DNA of 64,000 nucleotides from NCBI RefSeq assembly GCF_002024505.1, contig NZ_CP019402.1, forward strand, positions 3,596,001-3,660,000, given 5' to 3'. Position 1 is the stretch's first letter; the number at the start of each line of letters is the position of its first letter. This DNA comes from Plantibacter flavus (GTDB lineage Bacteria > Actinomycetota > Actinomycetes > Actinomycetales > Microbacteriaceae). A program made the position numbers and the translations under genes. Below are positions 52,171 to 60,519 of this stretch, in pieces. Below the pieces are notes generated by a model. The model worked only from the letters and a program-made list of their open reading frames with translations. It made no database searches and was not told the origin of the DNA.

Positions 52171-53283
52171 TCAGGCGGCGGTCGCGGCGTTGGCGGTGAC
52201 CGGTGCCTGTTCGTCGACGACGCCGGTGATGACGACGTCGCGGGTGTCGGTCCAGTCGATGAGCACCTTGCCGGCCGCTCCCCCGCGCGCGGTGTCGAAG
52301 GCGTCCTGCCAGGAGGCGAGCGGGAAGCGGGCGGTGACAAGTGATTCGAGGGCTTTTCGGAGCTCTGGGCTGTGGTCGACCATGGCGCTCGCGTGGTGCC
52401 AGGTGTCGAACATCTCGCGGCCGTAGATGCCCTTGATGGTGATCATGCGGGTGATGACCTTGGTCCAATCGATCTCGATGTTGGTCGAGGGGAGACCGAG
52501 GAGCGCGACCTTGCCGCCGGTGTTGAGGTTCTCGATGAGCTCGCTCGCGGCGGCGGCCTGTCCGGACATCTCGAGGCCGATGTCGAAGCCCTCGAGCATG
52601 CCGAGCTCGGCCTGGGCGTCGGCGACCCGCTCCTTCGAGACGTCGACCACGCGGTCGGCGCCCACGGCGAGCGCCTTCTCGAGGCGGTCGGCGACGACGT
52701 CGGTCGCGACGATGTTGCGCGCCCCGGCGACCCGGCAGACGGCGATGGCCATGAGACCGATGGGGCCGCAGCCGGTGATGAGGACGTCCTCACCGAGGAT
52801 CGGGAAGCTGAGGGCCGTGTGGACGGCGTTGCCGAGGGGGTCGAAGAGGGCACCGAGGTCGGGGGTGACCTGGTCGCCGTGAACCCAGACGTTGGTGGCC
52901 GGCAGGACGACGTACTCGGCGAAGGCGCCGTCGAGGTTGACGCCGAGGCCGCGGGTGTGACGGCAGAGGTGGCGGCGGCCGGAGCGGCAGTTGCGGCACG
53001 TTCCGCAGACGAGGTGCCCCTCGCCGGAGACCGCTGCGCCGACCGGGATCCCCTCGACGCGGCTGCCGACCTCGACGACTTCGCCGGAGAACTCGTGGCC
53101 GGGGACGAGCGGGGCGTCGACAGCGCCGGCCGCCCACGGGTCCCACGACTCGATGTGGAGGTCGGTGCCGCAGATGCCGGTGCGGTGGACGCGGATGAGG
53201 ACGTCGTCGGAGCCCATGGCCGGCATCGCGCGCTCGACGAGTTCGAAACCGGCGGTGTCGGGTCGTTTCCAGAGGGCGAGCAA
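52171..53283 (-). CDS. tdh: L-threonine 3-dehydrogenase
   Basis: This 370-aa zinc-dependent, NAD+-linked dehydrogenase oxidises L-threonine to 2-amino-3-ketobutyrate. The catalytic zinc site is ICGTDLH and GHEFSGEV, the structural zinc Cys set is [15 protein letters not shown], and the NAD-binding site is [12 protein letters not shown]. The start is most likely TTG 53283: AGGAAGGA lies 6 bases before it, and [16 protein letters not shown] is where family homology begins. ATG 53388 would add 35 unrelated residues. A tail of about 25 residues ([15 protein letters not shown]...) exceeds the usual 341-aa length. It is first in the tdh-kbl operon and divergent from the LysR-VOC gene. Confidence 0.93.
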   Translation of the reverse strand: MLALWKRPDTAGFELVERAMPAMGSDDVLIRVHRTGICGTDLHIESWDPWAAGAVDAPLVPGHEFSGEVVEVGSRVEGIPVGAAVSGEGHLVCGTCRNCRSGRRHLCRHTRGLGVNLDGAFAEYVVLPATNVWVHGDQVTPDLGALFDPLGNAVHTALSFPILGEDVLITGCGPIGLMAIAVCRVAGARNIVATDVVADRLEKALAVGADRVVDVSKERVADAQAELGMLEGFDIGLEMSGQAAAASELIENLNTGGKVALLGLPSTNIEIDWTKVITRMITIKGIYGREMFDTWHHASAMVDHSPELRKALESLVTARFPLASWQDAFDTARGGAAGKVLIDWTDTRDVVITGVVDEQAPVTANAATAA

Positions 53284-53428
53284 CGGCGTTCCTTCCTGCG
53301 GGAGCGGCGGCGGCCGGTGGTATCGGCTGACGCGGACGGGCGTCTTTGCGCTGTCCTGGTGACCAACGTAGTCAGATCGATCCGTCATGAATATTGAGGG
53401 TTTCCACGTGACCAGTTAGCTTGAGCTG

Positions 53429-54763
53429 ATGAATCTCTCTCAGATGCGGATCATGCGCGAACTGGCCGAGCGCGGCACGATCGCGGCCGTCGCACGGCAC
53501 TTGCATGTGACTGCGCCGGCGATCTCACAGCAGCTGGCCGCGCTGCATCGTGAGCTTGGCGTCGCGCTGACGTATCGGGTGGGGCGCGAGATCCGCCTGA
53601 CCGAGGCCGGGATGGCGCTGGCCGAGATGGCGGGGACGGTGCACACGCTGATCGACCGCGCGGCCGAGACGGTGCGTGAGTACGGTGACGACGCGGGCGC
53701 GCGGGTGCGGGTGGCGGCGTTCCAGAGTGCCGGACAGGCGTTGCTGCCCGGGTTGCTGGAGGACACCGATGGCGGACCGGCACTGGTGTTCGGCGAGCAC
53801 GATGTCGCGCAACCCGAGTTCGCCGAGCTCGTCGACCAGTACGACCTCGTCGTCGCGCACCGGATGGACCACGACGAGCCGTGGCCGTCGGAGCAACTGT
53901 CGGTGACGACGCTGTTGAGCGAGCCGTTCGACGTGGCGATGTCGGTGGATCATCCGCTGGCCGGTCGGCCGTCGGTGTCTGCTGTCGAGCTCGCGGACGA
54001 GTCGTGGATCGCCGCCCACGCGGGCTTCGCGCCGGACGTCGCGCTCGGGGTGGTCGAGGCGACGGCGGGCGTGCGGTTCCACCGCGCGCATCGGGTGAAC
54101 GACTACCACCTGGCGGCGTCGCTCATCGTGGGCGGGCAGCTGCTGGCGCTGTTCCCGAGGTACACGGCGCCGCGGGCCGACCCGCGGCTGGTGCTGGTGC
54201 CGCTCAAGGACGTGCGGATCGCCCGCAACATCGACGTGCTCGCGCGACCGCACGCGCTGGCTCGGGTCGCGGTGGCGGGGACGTTGGAGCGATTGCAGGA
54301 CGGAGCTGATGCGCTGCAGCGGGAGCGTCCATCGGCGCCGGTCGGTCCCGGGCTGCATCACGTCGAGGTGTGGCTCGCGGACGTCGAGGCGGAGCGCGCG
54401 AGCTGGGCCTGGCTGCTGTCCCGTGTCGGGTTCGTCGCGGAGAGCGAGTGGCCGGGCGGCGAGTCCTGGGAGGCCGGCGACACCTACGTCACGCTGACGG
54501 CGTCGCCGAACCTCAGCGCGGAGTCGCACGATCGGCGCCGTCCGGGCGTGAACCATCTCGCGTTCCGCGGCGGCACGCGGGAGGCCGTCGACGCGATCAT
54601 GGCGGCGGGCCCCGAACACGGCTGGCGGCCGCTGTATCAGGATCGCTACCCGCACGCCGGTGGCGAGCAGCACTACGCGGGCTGGTTGGAGAACGAGGCC
54701 GGGTTCAAGGTGGAGGTGGTTGCGGGCCCTGGTCTCAGCGGGTCGCGGGCTGACGACGTCTGA
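53429..54763 (+). CDS. LysR-family regulator fused to a glyoxalase-like (VOC) domain
   Basis: This 444-aa chain joins a full LysR regulator to an enzyme- or binder-like domain. Residues 1-60 are the LysR HTH (MRIMRELAERGTIAAVARHL, TAPAISQQLAALHRELG). Residues about 90-295 are the substrate-binding domain (VRVAAFQSAGQALLPGL, FDVAMSVDHPLAGRPSV). Residues about 312-437 are a VOC domain (GLHHVEVWLADVEAERASWA, RPGVNHLAFRGGTREAVDAI, YAGWLENEAGFKVEVVA), with possible metal ligands in LHHVE, NHLAF and the late Glu. The joint is in frame without a stop. It diverges from tdh-kbl by 145 bp and probably controls it. Such a fusion is unusual. Confidence 0.9.
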   Translation: MNLSQMRIMRELAERGTIAAVARHLHVTAPAISQQLAALHRELGVALTYRVGREIRLTEAGMALAEMAGTVHTLIDRAAETVREYGDDAGARVRVAAFQSAGQALLPGLLEDTDGGPALVFGEHDVAQPEFAELVDQYDLVVAHRMDHDEPWPSEQLSVTTLLSEPFDVAMSVDHPLAGRPSVSAVELADESWIAAHAGFAPDVALGVVEATAGVRFHRAHRVNDYHLAASLIVGGQLLALFPRYTAPRADPRLVLVPLKDVRIARNIDVLARPHALARVAVAGTLERLQDGADALQRERPSAPVGPGLHHVEVWLADVEAERASWAWLLSRVGFVAESEWPGGESWEAGDTYVTLTASPNLSAESHDRRRPGVNHLAFRGGTREAVDAIMAAGPEHGWRPLYQDRYPHAGGEQHYAGWLENEAGFKVEVVAGPGLSGSRADDV

Positions 54764-55139
54764 GCAGCGCCGCCCGTATCTCGACGCTGACGATCGCGAT
54801 GATGACCAGGCCGATGCAGCCGAGCCCGGCCGCCGTGTTGCCGCTGAGCAGGAAGATTCCTCCGAGCCCGAGGCAGACGAGCAGGAGATCGTTGAAGCTC
54901 CCGGCCCGGGCGGTGACGGATAGGTCCCGCTCGAGACTATCCGACCCGTCGACCCGACCCTTCGCTAGGAGGTGCTCCCGCAGCATCTTGGACCCCAGGC
55001 CGGCCGAAATGACGATCACCGCATAGACCGTGCTGGCGATCGGCGGCGGGACCTCCTGCCAGAGAACGGTCTGGACCAACCACGTCAGCAGAATGGCGCA
55101 AGCCACGGCCGCCGTGAAGATGTACCAGGGCTTACTCAC
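54735..55139 (-). CDS. Small integral membrane protein
   Basis: This 134-aa protein has four predicted membrane helices (about residues 6-26, 33-50, 84-101 and 104-122) and a basic C terminus RRRQPATR. A hydrophilic segment (about 52-80, SKMLREHLLAKGRVDGSDSL) lies between helices 2 and 3. The start is GTG 55139 (reads VSKPWYIF). Its 3' end overlaps the end of the convergent LysR-VOC gene by 29 bp. I do not recognise the family. The 224 bp upstream (55140-55363) show no gene or clear signal. Confidence 0.78.
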   Translation of the reverse strand: MSKPWYIFTAAVACAILLTWLVQTVLWQEVPPPIASTVYAVIVISAGLGSKMLREHLLAKGRVDGSDSLERDLSVTARAGSFNDLLLVCLGLGGIFLLSGNTAAGLGCIGLVIIAIVSVEIRAALLRRRQPATR

Positions 55140-55363
55140 CAGACTCTTCCCCTCACTGCGGATCGGCCGATGCCGAGCATCTCATCGACGCTAGGCGCAG
55201 CGCGAAGTGACGTCAATGCACTGGTGACATAAGCCACACGCGTTACCTGTGAGAGGAGCTGCTCTGCCGCTGATCACGCATCTCATGACGGTGCGGCGCA
55301 GGGGCAGCTCGCGAGAACCCTCACGCCAGCGGGTCCGCTCGGCGTCGGTGGTCGGTCGCCCCG

Positions 55364-55879
55364 TCACCGCTTGCCGAGATAGATCTCACTGGCACAGAGC
55401 GCAGCGACCTCTGGAAAGGCGAGGCTCGATTCGGAGGAAGCGAGCTCTGAGACGCACAACATGACCTCCATCGGCTCGATACCGAGCTTGTCGGTGACAG
55501 CGAGGACCGAACTCCAGGCTCTGGAGAAGTTGTCGGTCGTGACCGGCGTACCGGTCGCGACCAGCGCCGCAGCAGTCGCCTGCTGCACTCGTTCGTAGGA
55601 ATACGAGCCACCAACCACCTCGCGTGCTTGTTCTATCGGATCATCTGCAGTCTGTAGCGAAGGAGCGTCGGCCGGCGGCGACTGCACCGACGATTGGCTG
55701 TCCGATTGCACGGCTGCTGGAGGACGCGATCCGCCGACGACAACGCTGACGACGACGATCGCGCCGATCGCCGCGATGATCGGACACGCGATCAGAAACT
55801 GCCCCGCCGCGGTTTGCGTGAACTTCATCGGCGCGGGTGGGTCTCCCCAGGGATCGACTTCGGGTTGCGCTTCGGACAT
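55364..55879 (-). CDS. Single-pass membrane protein of unknown function
   Basis: This 171-aa protein has a short cytoplasmic part (MSEAQPEVDPWGDPPAPMKF), one membrane helix (about residues 28-48, LIACPIIAAIGAIVVVSVVV), a Ser/Pro-rich linker and a C-terminal helical domain of about 85 residues (DDPIEQAREVVGGSYSYERV, VTDKLGIEPMEVMLCVSELA) with two Cys. ATG 55879 is chosen for the leading GAGAG; the frame is open to 56146. The gap to the divergent DUF2510 gene (55880-56117) probably holds both promoters, though no box is clear. I do not recognise the family. Confidence 0.72.
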   Translation of the reverse strand: MSEAQPEVDPWGDPPAPMKFTQTAAGQFLIACPIIAAIGAIVVVSVVVGGSRPPAAVQSDSQSSVQSPPADAPSLQTADDPIEQAREVVGGSYSYERVQQATAAALVATGTPVTTDNFSRAWSSVLAVTDKLGIEPMEVMLCVSELASSESSLAFPEVAALCASEIYLGKR

Positions 55880-56117
55880 GCGGAGGTCACTCTCCATCGG
55901 GTCAAGTCGGTGTGGTCGATGCTGGCCGGGGCTACCGGGCTCGTCGATCCACCTTGCGCTACCCTCCCACAACTCGGGCGCGTGACCCATTCTGGGACTG
56001 ATGACCCCCGACCCTCCCCCGCCAGACTGTGCTTGGCCCGGTTCGCGGGTCCGTCCCCTGCCGTCGATGATCCGATGCCGCTGCGGGTCGCGTTGACTCG
56101 ATGCAAGGACCGTTCCC

Positions 56118-56918
56118 ATGAGCTCGACCACCCCGCCCTCTGCCACGCCCGCCGGTTGGTACCCCGACTACGCGGACCGGACGCAGCAGCGCTACTGGGA
56201 CGGTGCCGCATGGACCACCCACACCGCGCCCGCCGCAGTCATGCCTCCGCAGCAGGCGGCGACCACTCCGCTCGTCAGCCAGCCGCTCCAGCTGCAGAAG
56301 ACCGCACCGCCCGCGTTCGCCGCCGCCGCACCGGTTCCGTCGCCATACGCGTCACAGCCACGCACCACGTCCGGCGTGAGCGGCAAGGCGAAGGGTTGGA
56401 TCATCGCTGGCGCTGTCGTCGGTTCGCTCCTGCTCGTCGGTGGCGTCTCGAACGCGATCAACGGCGGACGGACCGAGTCGGTCGCCGTCGCGCAGACTGC
56501 AACGCAGACGCCGACAGCAACTCCGACACCGGTTCCGACCGCGACGGTCGAGCCCATTGCCGAGCCCGCTGCACCGGCCGTGGTCGATGTCGCCGCGTTC
56601 CAGGCGGGCGCGAGCAAGCACACCGCGGACATCGACAAGGACCTCGACGACATGGTCACCACGCTGGCCGAAGGCGGCACCTGGCGGTTGATCTCCAACA
56701 CGGCTGAGATCAGCTTCAACCTCGGTCAGCTGGAGTCGCTGGACGTGCCGGTATCGATCGCCGCCGAGTGGGCGCCCGCCCTCGTAGGACTGCAGACCAA
56801 CCTCGACACGCTGACGACCGCGGTCTCGGGCGGCGACCCGGCCACCATCCAGGGCGCGATGGACGGCGTCCGCGCGTCGGCCGCCGTGCTGCGCGACATC
56901 GGTACTCGGGCGGTCTAG
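56118..56918 (+). CDS. DUF2510-domain membrane protein
   Basis: This 266-aa protein begins with a DUF2510 motif (about residues 9-36: PAGWYPDYADRTQQRYWDGA, AWTTHT), a short Trp-rich module common in Actinobacteria. A Pro/Ala/Gln-rich linker precedes one membrane helix (about 93-112, WIIAGAVVGSLLLVGGVSNA), then a Thr/Pro-rich linker and an outer domain of about 110 residues (VAAFQAGASKHTADIDKDLD, LGQLESLDVPVSIAAEW). DUF2510 is thought to be a cytoplasmic interaction module; the outer domain is unknown. The next gene starts 41 bp later. Confidence 0.85.
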   Translation: MSSTTPPSATPAGWYPDYADRTQQRYWDGAAWTTHTAPAAVMPPQQAATTPLVSQPLQLQKTAPPAFAAAAPVPSPYASQPRTTSGVSGKAKGWIIAGAVVGSLLLVGGVSNAINGGRTESVAVAQTATQTPTATPTPVPTATVEPIAEPAAPAVVDVAAFQAGASKHTADIDKDLDDMVTTLAEGGTWRLISNTAEISFNLGQLESLDVPVSIAAEWAPALVGLQTNLDTLTTAVSGGDPATIQGAMDGVRASAAVLRDIGTRAV

Positions 56919-56958
56919 GTTGACTGACGAGCCCAACCCACAACCGAAGGATCACCCC

Positions 56959-58194
56959 ATGAGTGACGAGATCGAACTGATCGCAGACGAAGATGGTCTG
57001 GCCGTCATCGGCGATCCAGCTGCTGTCGAACGGTTCATCACAGCAGAGGGATTTACATCGAAGCACCTCGGGCTTGAGCGCCTTCGTCCTGCTATGGGGC
57101 ATGCCGCGACCGCCGCTCAGGTGGGATCTCACATCGCCGCAAGCTCCGGGCGGTGGGTGAAGCTGACGAAGGAATCCGCGAAGGCTCTGCAGAAGTACCC
57201 GCTGATGAAGGGTCCGTCTCCGGGCGTCAGTCGCGCCGTATTGATGGACGGCGGGAAGATCAACGGGATCATCCAGTTCGTGAAGGGTCCGGCAACGCTC
57301 GTCGCGAACCCTGCGATCCTGGCTGGCGCGGCAGGCATCATGACGCAGATCGCGATGCAGCAGGCCATGGATGAGATCACCGACTACCTGGCGAAGATCG
57401 ACGCGAAGGTCGACGATCTCCTCCGCGGTCAGCGAGACGCTGTCCTCGCCGACATGATCGGCGTCGACCTCATGATCGAAGAGGCCATGACGATCCGGGA
57501 GCATTCCGGACGGGTTTCTGAGACCGGTTGGTCGAAGATTCAGAACTCTTCTGGCATTGTCGCTCGCACTCAGGCGTATTCACTGCTGCAGCTCGACGCC
57601 ATTGCGGAGAAGTTGGAGCGGGAAGGGAACGTCGACGACCTCGCCGTCCTGGCAAAGGCCGCCGAATCATCCGTGGGCGAATGGCTCGCCGTTCTCGCTC
57701 GATGCTTCCAGCTGCAGGACGGCATCGCCATCCTCGAACTCGACCGGGTGCTGGATGGTTCACCTGCAGAGCTCGACGCTCACCGTGTGGGGCTGCAGGC
57801 CGCACGAAGGAACCGCTTGGACCGCATCGCGAAGACCACCGAGGCCCTCCTCGTTCGAATCAACGCGGCAGCAACGCTGGCGAATGGGAAGGTGCTGTTG
57901 AACCCGTTCTCCGCTCGCAAGGTCGTTCATTCAAGCAACCATGCATCGGCTGCCATCGTGGAATTCGAAAACCGACTGGGTATCGAGAGTGACCATGAGG
58001 CACTGCACGTGAAGCGATGGGGCGAGGCGGCTGCCGACGTTCGGGACAGCGCTCTCGAGACCGGCGCAGCCGGTGTCGGTGCAGCGGTCCGCCTCGGTAA
58101 TGAAGGAGTCGACCGCGCTCGCGTCGCAGCGGGGACGCTGCTGGGCGGCATGTCCGAGCGGATGCTCCGGCGGCGAGGTGATGAGAAAAAGTAG
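56959..58194 (+). CDS. Conserved hypothetical protein with a Gly/Ala-rich segment
   Basis: This is a 411-aa protein of unknown function. ATG 56959 follows GAAGG; an in-frame TTG at 56920 is less likely. A moderately hydrophobic segment (about residues 107-128, FVKGPATLVANPAILAGAAG) is followed by predicted helical, coiled stretches: QQAMDEITDYLAKIDAKVDD, VDLMIEEAMTIREHSGRVSE and GWSKIQNSSGIVARTQAYSL. The C terminus is Ala/Gly-rich (GAAGVGAAVRLGNEGVDRAR) and basic. No catalytic motif is visible. It lies directly upstream of the DUF262-DUF1524-RAMA gene and its base composition is less GC-rich than the left part of the window. The 179 bp before the next gene contain nothing obvious. Confidence 0.75.
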   Translation: MSDEIELIADEDGLAVIGDPAAVERFITAEGFTSKHLGLERLRPAMGHAATAAQVGSHIAASSGRWVKLTKESAKALQKYPLMKGPSPGVSRAVLMDGGKINGIIQFVKGPATLVANPAILAGAAGIMTQIAMQQAMDEITDYLAKIDAKVDDLLRGQRDAVLADMIGVDLMIEEAMTIREHSGRVSETGWSKIQNSSGIVARTQAYSLLQLDAIAEKLEREGNVDDLAVLAKAAESSVGEWLAVLARCFQLQDGIAILELDRVLDGSPAELDAHRVGLQAARRNRLDRIAKTTEALLVRINAAATLANGKVLLNPFSARKVVHSSNHASAAIVEFENRLGIESDHEALHVKRWGEAAADVRDSALETGAAGVGAAVRLGNEGVDRARVAAGTLLGGMSERMLRRRGDEKK

Positions 58195-58373
58195 CCCTAA
58201 GAACGGTGGCTGCAGATTCGACATTGGCGGCCCGTAGCCCGTAGTCGTGATCGAGGCGCAACCGGGCGAGCTAAGAGCCCGAATCAAGCCAGTCGACCGA
58301 GATAAGCTCACCAAGAGACCGACTCCTCGCTATGGATCGGCGCTGCGCAACTGGCGGCAAGCGAAAGGCAATG

Positions 58374-60497
58374 ATGCTCACTCAGGTCACGTCCCCACAG
58401 AAAATCTTCTTTGCACCACAGCGTCTGGTTGTTCCACTGTTCCAGCGCCCGTATGTCTGGTCGAAGGACAACCAATGGGAGCCGTTGTGGGATGACGTCC
58501 TTCGCCTCGTTGAGATGATGGCCGACGGCGATCAACGAGCGACGCACTTCTTGGGCGCAGTTGTACTCCAGAGTCAAGAAGCCGTAGCGGGCACACTTGC
58601 GGTCTACACCGTCATCGATGGGCAGCAGCGTCTGACCACCCTGCAGATCTTCCTCGATGCCCTACACGCGCAACTCGAGGAGGCGGGTCTCTCAGCCCTC
58701 GCCGGGCAGGTCCTCGCGCTGGTAGAGAATCCCGAAGCGTTCCGCGCCCAGCCGGAGGACCGATTCAAGGTCTGGCCGACAAACCGGGATCGGCCGGCGT
58801 TCTCGGCGGCGATGTCCGCTGAAGCCCCGGTCAACCACGGGAAGCTCATCGCCGGGCGCCTGGTTGATGCCCACGCGTTCTTCTACGACGCGGTCAGGTC
58901 GTGGTTCGACGCCGAACCACAGGAGCGGGATGCTCGCGCCGCCCTCCTCGTCCAGGCGGTGACGTCGCGGTTGCAGCTCGTGTCGATCGAGTTGCAGTCC
59001 CATGAGGACGCGCAGGAGATCTTCGAGACCCTGAACGCACGCGGTACGCCCCTGACCGCTGCTGACCTCATCAAGAACTTCATCTTCCAACGTTTCGAAG
59101 GCGATGCCATCGCGACCGAGCGGGCCTACCAGGAGAACTGGTCGGAGTTCGAGACACCGTTCTGGGAGTCCGAGGTTCGCGCCGGTCGGATTCGGTACGC
59201 GCGGAGCTCTCTGTTCCTCACCCAATGGCTCACCGCCCGAACGTTGAGGGAGATACCGGCTAGGGAGGTATTTTTGCAGTTCAAGCGATACGTAGCCGAC
59301 ACGAAAGCTGACGTGTTGCCGCTACTTCGTTCGATTGGCGTTGCCGCCGCGAAGTACCGAGCTTTCACGGAAGGAGCGGCGGTATCAGACGGCCTGCTCA
59401 GCAGAATTGACCGATTTGTCTACCGCCTGGACAAGCTCGACTCCGAAATTGCGAAGCCCCTGCTGATCTGGCTCGCGGAACCTGAGCAAGCGGACATCGA
59501 CGAGCCAACTCGGCACGAACTTCTGGAGGTCCTCGAGAGCTGGTTCGTGCGGCGCGCGCTCGTTCGCGCTCCATCGCAGGGAACCAACCGACTCATGCTT
59601 GATCTGCTCGTACAGCTGTCGCGTCGAGAGCCCGGGCAGACGGTTGCAGCGATCGCCGTCGACTTCCTCACCAGCCAGACGTCGCCCGTGGGCTACTGGC
59701 CTGACGACGCCGAGGTGCGGCGCGAACTCCAGAGCGTCGAGGCATATAAGCGGTTCCGCCGAGGACGTCTGCTCATGGTCCTGGAAGCGATCGAGGACGA
59801 CCAGCGAGGGTTCACCAGCGGCAATCCGCGATCTATCTCGCCGATCACCCGCGGAGTAAGCACGATTGAACATGTAATGCCGCAAGAGTGGCGCGCAAAC
59901 TGGAACGATGGACTGGATCTCGCGCAGGAAGCCAGTCGAGATCGCCTGATACACACAATCGGTAACTTGACCCTTGTGACGGGCAGCCTGAACGCGCAAC
60001 TCTCCAACGCGGCTTGGTTGGGCGAGAATGGGAAGCGTGATGCGCTACGCCGGAGCGACACTCTACTGCTCGGTCGAGACGTGGTCGACGTGCAGGATGA
60101 GACCTGGTCCGATGCACACATCGAGAAGCGATCAGGCAGACTGATCGACGCCATTCTCGCGATCTGGCCGGTCCCCGATGGACATGCGAGCTCAACTGCG
60201 CTTTCAGCGGCGCGCGCTCAATACAAGGTAGAGGTGGCCGATCTCATTCGAGCGGGTCTCGTCGCCCCAGGGACCGTTCTCCATGCGAAGCCAGTAGCGC
60301 ATCGTGGGCGCACTGCCATAGTGAACGCCGACGGCTCTCTCCTCCTGGACGGTGCTAGTTACACCACTGTGAGTGGCGCCGCTCGGAAAATACAAGGCGG
60401 CGGAACTGTCGCGGGTTGGAACTTCTGGGCGGTAGACCTCGCTCTGTCCCGGACGCTCGCGGACGTCCGCGCGACCTACGCGGGTTCGACTAACTGA
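58374..60497 (+). CDS. GmrSD-like restriction protein: DUF262 + DUF1524 (HNH) + RAMA
   Basis: This 707-aa protein has three parts. Residues about 10-230 are DUF262 (GmrS-like), a ParB-type NTPase fold, with VPLFQRPYVW and the key motif DGQQRLTT (about 82-89). Residues about 430-590 hold DUF1524 (GmrD-like HNH nuclease): the catalytic His in STIEHVMPQEW (about 500) and HTIGNLTLVTGSLN (Asn, about 531). Residues about 620-707 fit the RAMA domain (ADLIRAGLVAPGTVL, TTVSGAARKIQGGGTVAGWN, FW), predicted to read modified bases. By analogy with GmrSD it would cut DNA carrying modified bases, with NTP binding. GAAAGG precedes ATG 58374. It is less GC-rich than the core genes and convergent with a helicase-nuclease. 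Confidence 0.9.
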   Translation: MLTQVTSPQKIFFAPQRLVVPLFQRPYVWSKDNQWEPLWDDVLRLVEMMADGDQRATHFLGAVVLQSQEAVAGTLAVYTVIDGQQRLTTLQIFLDALHAQLEEAGLSALAGQVLALVENPEAFRAQPEDRFKVWPTNRDRPAFSAAMSAEAPVNHGKLIAGRLVDAHAFFYDAVRSWFDAEPQERDARAALLVQAVTSRLQLVSIELQSHEDAQEIFETLNARGTPLTAADLIKNFIFQRFEGDAIATERAYQENWSEFETPFWESEVRAGRIRYARSSLFLTQWLTARTLREIPAREVFLQFKRYVADTKADVLPLLRSIGVAAAKYRAFTEGAAVSDGLLSRIDRFVYRLDKLDSEIAKPLLIWLAEPEQADIDEPTRHELLEVLESWFVRRALVRAPSQGTNRLMLDLLVQLSRREPGQTVAAIAVDFLTSQTSPVGYWPDDAEVRRELQSVEAYKRFRRGRLLMVLEAIEDDQRGFTSGNPRSISPITRGVSTIEHVMPQEWRANWNDGLDLAQEASRDRLIHTIGNLTLVTGSLNAQLSNAAWLGENGKRDALRRSDTLLLGRDVVDVQDETWSDAHIEKRSGRLIDAILAIWPVPDGHASSTALSAARAQYKVEVADLIRAGLVAPGTVLHAKPVAHRGRTAIVNADGSLLLDGASYTTVSGAARKIQGGGTVAGWNFWAVDLALSRTLADVRATYAGSTN

Positions 60498-60519
60498 ATC
60501 ACCCGCGACCGCGCTCCAA

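Noticed and set aside
53284..53388. ATG 53388 as the start of tdh.
   Set aside because: The 35 added residues (Arg/Pro-rich) are unlike threonine dehydrogenases, while AGGAAGGA stands at proper distance from TTG 53283, where homology begins.
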